From the NCBI GenBank assembly GCA_025869435.1, contig JAOZVS010000064.1, positions 17,779 to 81,778 of the forward strand: DNA of 64,000 nucleotides. The letters run 5' to 3'. How positions within the stretch are numbered: position 1 is the stretch's first letter; the number at the start of each line of letters is the position of its first letter. Below the pieces are notes generated by a model, which saw nothing but the letters and a program-made list of their open reading frames with translations, made no database searches and was not told the DNA's origin. This document shows, piece after piece, positions 59,246-64,000 of this stretch. Position numbers and translations under genes: made by a program. This stretch comes from Zavarzinia sp. Lineage in GTDB: Bacteria; Pseudomonadota; Alphaproteobacteria; Zavarziniales; Zavarziniaceae.

Positions 59246-59262
59246 CATTCCAGATTGGAATG
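59246..59262. promoter_or_regulatory. palindrome in the LysR/lrgAB divergent region
   Basis: CATTCCA-GAT-TGGAATG, seven-base perfect arms, ending 3 nt before the preferred LysR start codon. It could be the autoregulatory site of the LysR protein. Confidence 0.55.
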
Positions 59263-59265
59263 CCG

Positions 59266-60141
59266 ATGCACCTTCGCACCCTTCGCGCCTTTGTCGAGGT
59301 GGTTCGCCAGGGCGGTTTCTCGCCGGCGGCCAAGGTCGTCTTCGCCACCCAGCCGACGGTGTCCAAGGCGGTGAAGCAGCTCGAGGATGAGTTGGGCGTC
59401 ACCCTGCTCGACCGCACCGGGCACCGGCCGGTGCTGACCGCGGCGGGCGCCATCGTCCAGCGCCGCGCCCTCGCCATCCTCGCCGAGCGGGACGACATGC
59501 TGCGCGAGATCGACGATCTGCGGGGCCTGCGCCGGGGCGAACTGCGCCTCGGCCTGCCGCCCCTGGGCAGCAGCCAGCTCTTCGCCCCGCTCTTCGCCGC
59601 CTATCGCCAGCGCTATCCCGGCGTCGAAATCCGTCTGGTGGAACATGGCAGCAAGCGGCTGGAGGAAATCCTCATGGCGGGCGAGATCGAGATGATCGCC
59701 ACCCTCCTGCCCCTCGCCGACGATTTCGATTTCCAGCCCGTCCGGCGCGAGCCGCTGACCGCGCTCATCCCCGCCAGCCATCCCCTGGCGGACGCGGAGA
59801 CGGTGGATTTCGCCGCCCTGCGCGAGACGCCCTTCATCCTGTTCGAAGGCGGCTTCGCCCTCAACGCGGTGATCATCGCCGCCTGCGAGCGCCGGGGCTT
59901 CACCCCGACCGAAGCCGCCCGCAGCGGCCAGATCGACTTCATCGCCGCCCTCGTCGCCGCGGGCCTCGGCGTCGCCTTCCTGCCCCGCATGATCGCCCTG
60001 CAACGCCCCCACCCCGGCGTCCATCTCGCCACCCTGACCGAACCCGGCATCGACTGGCACATGGCCCTCGCCTGGCGCCGCGGCGGCTATCTGTCGGATG
60101 CCGCGCGGGCCTGGCTGGCGCTGGCGCGGGAGGCGGGGTGA
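59266..60141 (+). CDS. LysR family regulator (CidR-like context)
   Basis: A 291-residue LysR-type regulator. The HTH is at residues 1-60: MHLRTLRAFVEVVRQGGFSP, then ATQPTVSKAVKQLEDELGVT. The effector-binding domain has LRLGLPPLGSSQLFAPLFAA and FEGGFALNAVIIAACERRGF. ATG 59266 is preferred; ATG 59260 lies inside the palindrome. Divergent from lrgAB-like genes, its probable target. Its stop is 10 nt from the convergent SulP gene. Confidence 0.93.
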   Translation: MHLRTLRAFVEVVRQGGFSPAAKVVFATQPTVSKAVKQLEDELGVTLLDRTGHRPVLTAAGAIVQRRALAILAERDDMLREIDDLRGLRRGELRLGLPPLGSSQLFAPLFAAYRQRYPGVEIRLVEHGSKRLEEILMAGEIEMIATLLPLADDFDFQPVRREPLTALIPASHPLADAETVDFAALRETPFILFEGGFALNAVIIAACERRGFTPTEAARSGQIDFIAALVAAGLGVAFLPRMIALQRPHPGVHLATLTEPGIDWHMALAWRRGGYLSDAARAWLALAREAG

Positions 60142-60151
60142 GGCATATCCC

Positions 60152-61900
60152 TCACGCCGCCCCGCGCGCCGCCTGATCCGCCATGCAGGCCGGCTCCAGT
60201 CTGGCCATGGCGTCGGCCTGAGAGAGGAAGACCTGGCCCGAGAGGTGGGTGAGGAAATGGGTGGTCTTGAGGCGGTCCATCACCGGGCCCTTCACTTCCG
60301 AGAGGTGGAAGGTGACACCGGCGGATTTCAGGCGCTCGTCGATCGCCTCGAGGCTTTCAAGGGCCGAGGCGTCGATCATGTTCACCGCCGAGCATAGCAA
60401 CACCACATGTTTCACCGCTGGCCGGCTGGCGATCAGGTCGTAGATGCGGTCCTCGAGGAAGCGGGCATTGGCGAAATAGAGGCTTTCGTCGACGCGGATC
60501 GACAGCACCGTCTCGCCGGTGATCACCTTGTGACGCTCGACATTGCGGAAATGCTCGGTGCCCGGCACCCGGCCGACGATGGCCATGTGCGGCCGGCTGG
60601 TCCTGTAGAGGAACAGGGCGAGCGAGACGACGACGCCCGAGACGATGCCGATTTCCACACCCTCGAGAAGGACGACGACGATGGTGACCGCCATCGCGGC
60701 GAAATCCGCCCTCGAATAGCGCCAGGTGCGGCCGAGGGCGCCGAGGTCGACCAGGGAGAAGACGGCGACGATGATGGTCGCCGCCAGCACCGCCTGGGGC
60801 AGTTTCTCGAAGAAGGGCGTGAAGAACAGGATGGTCGCTAGGATGCCGGCGGCGGTGAAGACGCCGGCCATGGGCGTTTCCGCCCCGGCGTCGAAATTCA
60901 CCACCGAACGGGTGAAGCCGCCCGTCACCGGATAACCGCCGGACAGTCCCGCCGCGATATTGGCGGCGCCGAGGCCGAAAAGCTCGGTATTGGCGTCGAT
61001 CCGCTGGCGCCGCTTGGCCGCGAGGGTCTGGGCGACCGAGACGGATTCGACGAAACCGACGATCGAGATGAGCAGCGCCGGCAGGGCGAGGCGCAGCCAG
61101 AGATCGACCTCGAACAGGGGCAGGGTGAGCGGCGGCAGGCCGCTGGGAATGGTGCCCACCACCTTCACCCCCGATTGGTCGAGGGAGAGCAGGGCGACGA
61201 GCGCGGTCGAGGCGGCGACGGCGAAGACGGGCCCCGCCTTGGCCACGATATCGGCCGCGCCCGCCGGCAGGCCGAGGCGGCGCAGCAGGGGCTTCAGGCG
61301 CTTCCGCACCCAGAACAGGAAGGCGATGGCGGCGGCGCCGATGGCCAGGGTAATGAAATTGGTGTCACCGATCGCCTGCCCGAGCCCCACGACGAGATCG
61401 GGCATCGTGTCGCCCGAGGCCTTGATGCCGAGGACATGTTTCAACTGGCTGGTGGCGATCAGCACGCCCGAGGCGGTGATGAAGCCCGAGATCACCGAAT
61501 GGCTGAGGAAATTGGCGAGAAAGCCGAGGTTCAGCACCCCCATGAGGGTGAGGATCAGGCCGGATTCGACGGCGAGCACGAGGGCGGCGGCGATGAATTC
61601 CGGGCTGCCCGGCGTCGCCACCGCGCCGGCGGCGGCGGCGGTCATCAGCGAGACCACGGCGACCGGCCCGACCGCCAACGTCCGGCTGGTGCCGAACAGG
61701 GCATAGGCGACGAGCGGCAGGATCGAGGCATAGAGGCCGATATGGGGCGGCAACCCGGCCAGCATGGCATAGGCGAGGCTCTGCGGCACCAGCATGATGG
61801 TGACGACGATGGCGGCGACCGCGTCGTTGGTCAGATGGCGCCGGTCATAGGTGCGGGCCCAGTCCAGAAAGGGCAGCAGGCGCCGGACATCGAAGGACAT
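60152..61900 (-). CDS. SulP family anion transporter with STAS domain
   Basis: A 582-residue transporter. The membrane part has the SulP signature near residues 25-60 (VAAIVVTIMLVPQSLAYAML, AGLPPHIGLYASILPLVAYA) and SGGYPVTGGFTRSVVNFDAG. The C-terminal STAS domain starts near 455 (VLSIRVDESLYFANARFLED) and ends VFLSQADAM. It probably moves sulfate or bicarbonate. It is the last gene of an operon with a methyltransferase and sulfide:quinone oxidoreductase, so export of oxidised sulfur is a reasonable idea. Confidence 0.94.
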   Translation of the reverse strand: MSFDVRRLLPFLDWARTYDRRHLTNDAVAAIVVTIMLVPQSLAYAMLAGLPPHIGLYASILPLVAYALFGTSRTLAVGPVAVVSLMTAAAAGAVATPGSPEFIAAALVLAVESGLILTLMGVLNLGFLANFLSHSVISGFITASGVLIATSQLKHVLGIKASGDTMPDLVVGLGQAIGDTNFITLAIGAAAIAFLFWVRKRLKPLLRRLGLPAGAADIVAKAGPVFAVAASTALVALLSLDQSGVKVVGTIPSGLPPLTLPLFEVDLWLRLALPALLISIVGFVESVSVAQTLAAKRRQRIDANTELFGLGAANIAAGLSGGYPVTGGFTRSVVNFDAGAETPMAGVFTAAGILATILFFTPFFEKLPQAVLAATIIVAVFSLVDLGALGRTWRYSRADFAAMAVTIVVVLLEGVEIGIVSGVVVSLALFLYRTSRPHMAIVGRVPGTEHFRNVERHKVITGETVLSIRVDESLYFANARFLEDRIYDLIASRPAVKHVVLLCSAVNMIDASALESLEAIDERLKSAGVTFHLSEVKGPVMDRLKTTHFLTHLSGQVFLSQADAMARLEPACMADQAARGAA

Positions 61901-61903
61901 GAC

Positions 61904-62515
61904 TTACCCCTGTCTGCGGGCGCGGAAGCGGATCAGCGCCCCCGGCCCCTGATGGCCCCGGCCCTCGTCGAGCGAAACTTCGGGCGTTGCCAGATAATCG
62001 ATGTGAAAGCCGGCGAAATCGCCGCGCAGTTCGTCTTCGGTATAGAGCCAGTCGAGGTTACGCGGCCCACCGGACGGTCGGCCCAGCTGTTCGGCGCGAA
62101 AGCCCTCGATGATGACGAGACCGCCGGGGGCGAGGCCACGGCCGATCTGGCCATGGAGGTCGCGGCGCAGCACCCTCGGCATATGGGCATAGACGGCGAC
62201 GACGGCATCGAAGGCGGCTTCCGGCGCCGACCACAGGCCCAGATCCTGTTCCCGCACGGTGATCGGCAGGCGCAGCGCCGCCGCCCGCTCGGCCAGCTGG
62301 CGGCAGGCGGTGCCCGACAGGTCGAGGGACGTCACCCGAAAGCCCCGGGCGGCGAGGGCGAGGGCATTGCGCCCCTGCCCTTCCGCGAGGCACAGCACCC
62401 GGGCGCCATGGGGCAGCGCCAGCGAACAATCGATGACGAAGCCTGACGGGGCGAGGCCGTACAGCGCCTCGTCGCCCCGGAAACGCTCGTCCCAGTCGGG
62501 CGCGGGCTTCGCCAT
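61904..62515 (-). CDS. class I SAM-dependent methyltransferase (TehB/thiol type)
   Basis: A 203-residue methyltransferase: WDERFRGDEALYGLAPSGFV, motif I ARVLCLAEGQGRNALALAAR (about 38-57), then VTSLDLSGTACRQLAE and PGGLVIIEGFRAEQL. It resembles TehB-like and thiopurine-type enzymes that methylate sulfur, selenium or tellurium compounds. Coupled by TGATG to the oxidoreductase gene upstream and 3 nt before SulP, so it belongs to the sulfide operon. Methylation of sulfide or a thiol is a reasonable guess only. Confidence 0.9.
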   Translation of the reverse strand: MAKPAPDWDERFRGDEALYGLAPSGFVIDCSLALPHGARVLCLAEGQGRNALALAARGFRVTSLDLSGTACRQLAERAAALRLPITVREQDLGLWSAPEAAFDAVVAVYAHMPRVLRRDLHGQIGRGLAPGGLVIIEGFRAEQLGRPSGGPRNLDWLYTEDELRGDFAGFHIDYLATPEVSLDEGRGHQGPGALIRFRARRQG

Positions 62516-63957
62516 CACCGGCCCTGCAGGCGCTTGGACTTGGCGCAATCGTCGAGGGAGGGGTTCTCTTCCCTCGGCTGCGGCTCGTGGGGCAGCAGCT
62601 TGGGCGCGGCCAGCCATTCCCGGCCCTTCAGCATCAGATCCCAGTAGAGCGTGGGCAGCAGATCGACCTTCAGGAACCAGGCGAGGCGGCGCGGCACGGC
62701 GGGATCGAGCGGGAAGCTCGGCAGCAGCTTGCCGCCATAGCCGAATTCCGCCAGCACCACCTTGCCCTTCTCGACCGTGAGCGGGCAGGAGCCGTAACCG
62801 TCATAGACCGCGCGCGGGCTCTTGCCGTCGAGTACGGCGATGATGTTCTCGGCGACCACCGGCGCCTGCTTGCGCACCGCCGCCGCCGTCTTGGCATTGG
62901 GGGCGGAGCAGGCATCGCCCAGCGAGAAGACATTGCCGTAACGCTTGTGGCGCAGGGTCTCCTGATCGACATCGACCCAGCCGGCGGCATCGGCGAAGGG
63001 TGACTGGCGGATGAAGTCCGGCGCGGTCTGCGGCGGCACGACATGGATCATGTCGAAGCCCTTGGCGACGCGCGAGACCGTGCCATCCGCCGCCTTCACG
63101 TCGAAATAGGCCTCGCGCTTCTCGCCGTCGATCGCCTTCAGGGTCGAATTGAAGGCGAGATGCGCGCCATATTTCTCGACATATTTCATCAGGGGCGGGA
63201 CGAAGGTGCCGACGCCGAACAGCACCTGGCCGGCATTGTCCAGTTCGACCTCGATATTCTTCAGGACGCCGGTGCGATACCAGTGATCGCACGAGAGATA
63301 CATCGCCTTCTGCGGCGCGCCGGCGCATTTGATCGGCATCGGCGGCTGGGTGAACAGCGCCCTGCCCTGCTTCAGGCCCTGCACCAGCTGCCAGGTATAG
63401 GGCGCGAGATCGAACAGATAGTTCGAGGTAACGCCATTCTTCCCCAGCGTCTCGCGCAGCCCCTCGATCGCTTCCCAGCGCAGCGTCAGGCCCGGCGCGA
63501 CGATCAATGTCCGATAGGCGAGGCGACCGCCGTCTTCAAGAACGACGAGATTGCGGTCGGGCTCGAAGCCGGCGGCGGCGGCGCGGATCCAGCGCACGCC
63601 CTTGGGGATCGCGCCGCTCATCGGCCGCTCGGTCTTTGCCCGGTCGAAGGCGCCGCCACCGACCAGGGTCCAGGCCGGCTGGTAGTAATGCTTGTCCGAA
63701 GGCTCGACGATGGCGATGGAAAGATCGGGTCGGCGCTTGCGGATGCTGGCCGCCGCCGAACAGCCGGCCGCGCCGCCGCCGATGATCAGCACATCGAAAG
63801 AGGTCGCCCGGGTGAAGGGCAGCACGTCGCCGCCCGCCGCGCCGCCGGACATCGCCGCCCGCTGCTCCAGCCGGCCGCGCAGATTCTCGAGATCATAACC
63901 CGCCGCCGCGGCGGCCGCGATCAGCGCGTCCGGCGGCAGGTGATGCGCCTCGGACAT
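62515..63957 (-). CDS. sulfide:quinone oxidoreductase, type II (SQOR-like)
   Basis: A 480-residue flavoprotein. The FAD site is DVLIIGGGAAGCSAA (55-69). The two redox cysteines are Cys211 in PIKCAGAPQKAMYLS and Cys391 in GYGSCPLTV, the pattern of mitochondrial SQOR and bacterial type II enzymes. FSLGDACSAPNAKTAAAVRKQAP is also typical. It oxidises sulfide to persulfide and passes electrons to quinone at the inner membrane. An N-terminal addition of about 50 residues (DALIAAAAAAGYDLENLRGR) has no FAD role that I can see. Upstream genes are beyond the window. Confidence 0.94.
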   Translation of the reverse strand: MSEAHHLPPDALIAAAAAAGYDLENLRGRLEQRAAMSGGAAGGDVLPFTRATSFDVLIIGGGAAGCSAAASIRKRRPDLSIAIVEPSDKHYYQPAWTLVGGGAFDRAKTERPMSGAIPKGVRWIRAAAAGFEPDRNLVVLEDGGRLAYRTLIVAPGLTLRWEAIEGLRETLGKNGVTSNYLFDLAPYTWQLVQGLKQGRALFTQPPMPIKCAGAPQKAMYLSCDHWYRTGVLKNIEVELDNAGQVLFGVGTFVPPLMKYVEKYGAHLAFNSTLKAIDGEKREAYFDVKAADGTVSRVAKGFDMIHVVPPQTAPDFIRQSPFADAAGWVDVDQETLRHKRYGNVFSLGDACSAPNAKTAAAVRKQAPVVAENIIAVLDGKSPRAVYDGYGSCPLTVEKGKVVLAEFGYGGKLLPSFPLDPAVPRRLAWFLKVDLLPTLYWDLMLKGREWLAAPKLLPHEPQPREENPSLDDCAKSKRLQGR

Positions 63958-64000
63958 AGCCCCCCGCGTCGTCGAGCGGGTGCCGGTGCGGCAGACGGAG

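Overview
The window is a high-GC chromosomal segment, most likely from an alphaproteobacterium. The left edge carries a gene-transfer-agent-like or HK97-type head cassette, and GC-rich inverted-repeat units of the kind common in that class lie between genes. Gene spacing is tight, with many stop/start overlaps. I cannot name the genus from sequence alone.

Layout. 1-3.9 kb: minus-strand phage-type head and packaging genes (small and large terminase, portal, prohead protease, start of the capsid gene) behind a strong promoter. 3.9-10.8 kb: an alpha/beta hydrolase, a small membrane protein, tRNA-Thr(GGT), a HigBA-type toxin-antitoxin pair with paired operators, a TetR regulator and a DUF1302/DUF1329 envelope pair. 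11.0-13.3 kb: a quorum-sensing module with an XRE regulator, LuxI synthase, convergent LuxR receptor, a small orphan protein, and two copies of a lux-box-like palindrome in front of the XRE gene and luxI. 13.3-22.5 kb: housekeeping and accessory genes (OGFr-like, DUF4139, YhhN, thiolase, two PaaI thioesterases, DUF3422, OsmC, EamA).

22.7-52.2 kb is a large surface-polysaccharide locus of the ABC-transporter (group 2 capsule, Kps) type. It has KpsC and KpsS (the Kdo-linker enzymes), KpsM/KpsT/KpsE, a Wza-type outer-membrane exporter with a coupled lipoprotein, two GT4 glycosyltransferases, a 1010-residue glycosyltransferase-like giant, five polysaccharide-pyruvyl-transferase homologues (two fused to methyltransferase-like domains, one of them degenerate), two GSCFA-domain proteins and two small charged orphans. 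The expected model is lipid-Kdo priming by KpsC/S, chain synthesis by the GTs, decoration by pyruvyl and possibly acyl groups, and export by KpsMTE-Wza. The KpsT ATPase lacks several catalytic residues, which is unexpected. A DUF1800/DUF1501 pair sits inside the locus.

52.4-57.0 kb is an RNA-repair operon. A divergent RtcR activator with a CARF-type domain faces a textbook sigma-54 promoter, followed by rtcB (RNA ligase), rtcA (RNA cyclase) and the ribosome-rescue hydrolase arfB, ended by a hairpin terminator. This links RNA repair to ribosome rescue in one transcription unit.

57.1-64 kb: a PadR regulator with a His/Gly/Met-rich N-terminus plus DUF2218 (probably metal homeostasis), an LrgAB/CidAB pair with a divergent LysR regulator, and a minus-strand operon of type II sulfide:quinone oxidoreductase, a small methyltransferase and a SulP transporter, whose upstream part lies off the right edge.
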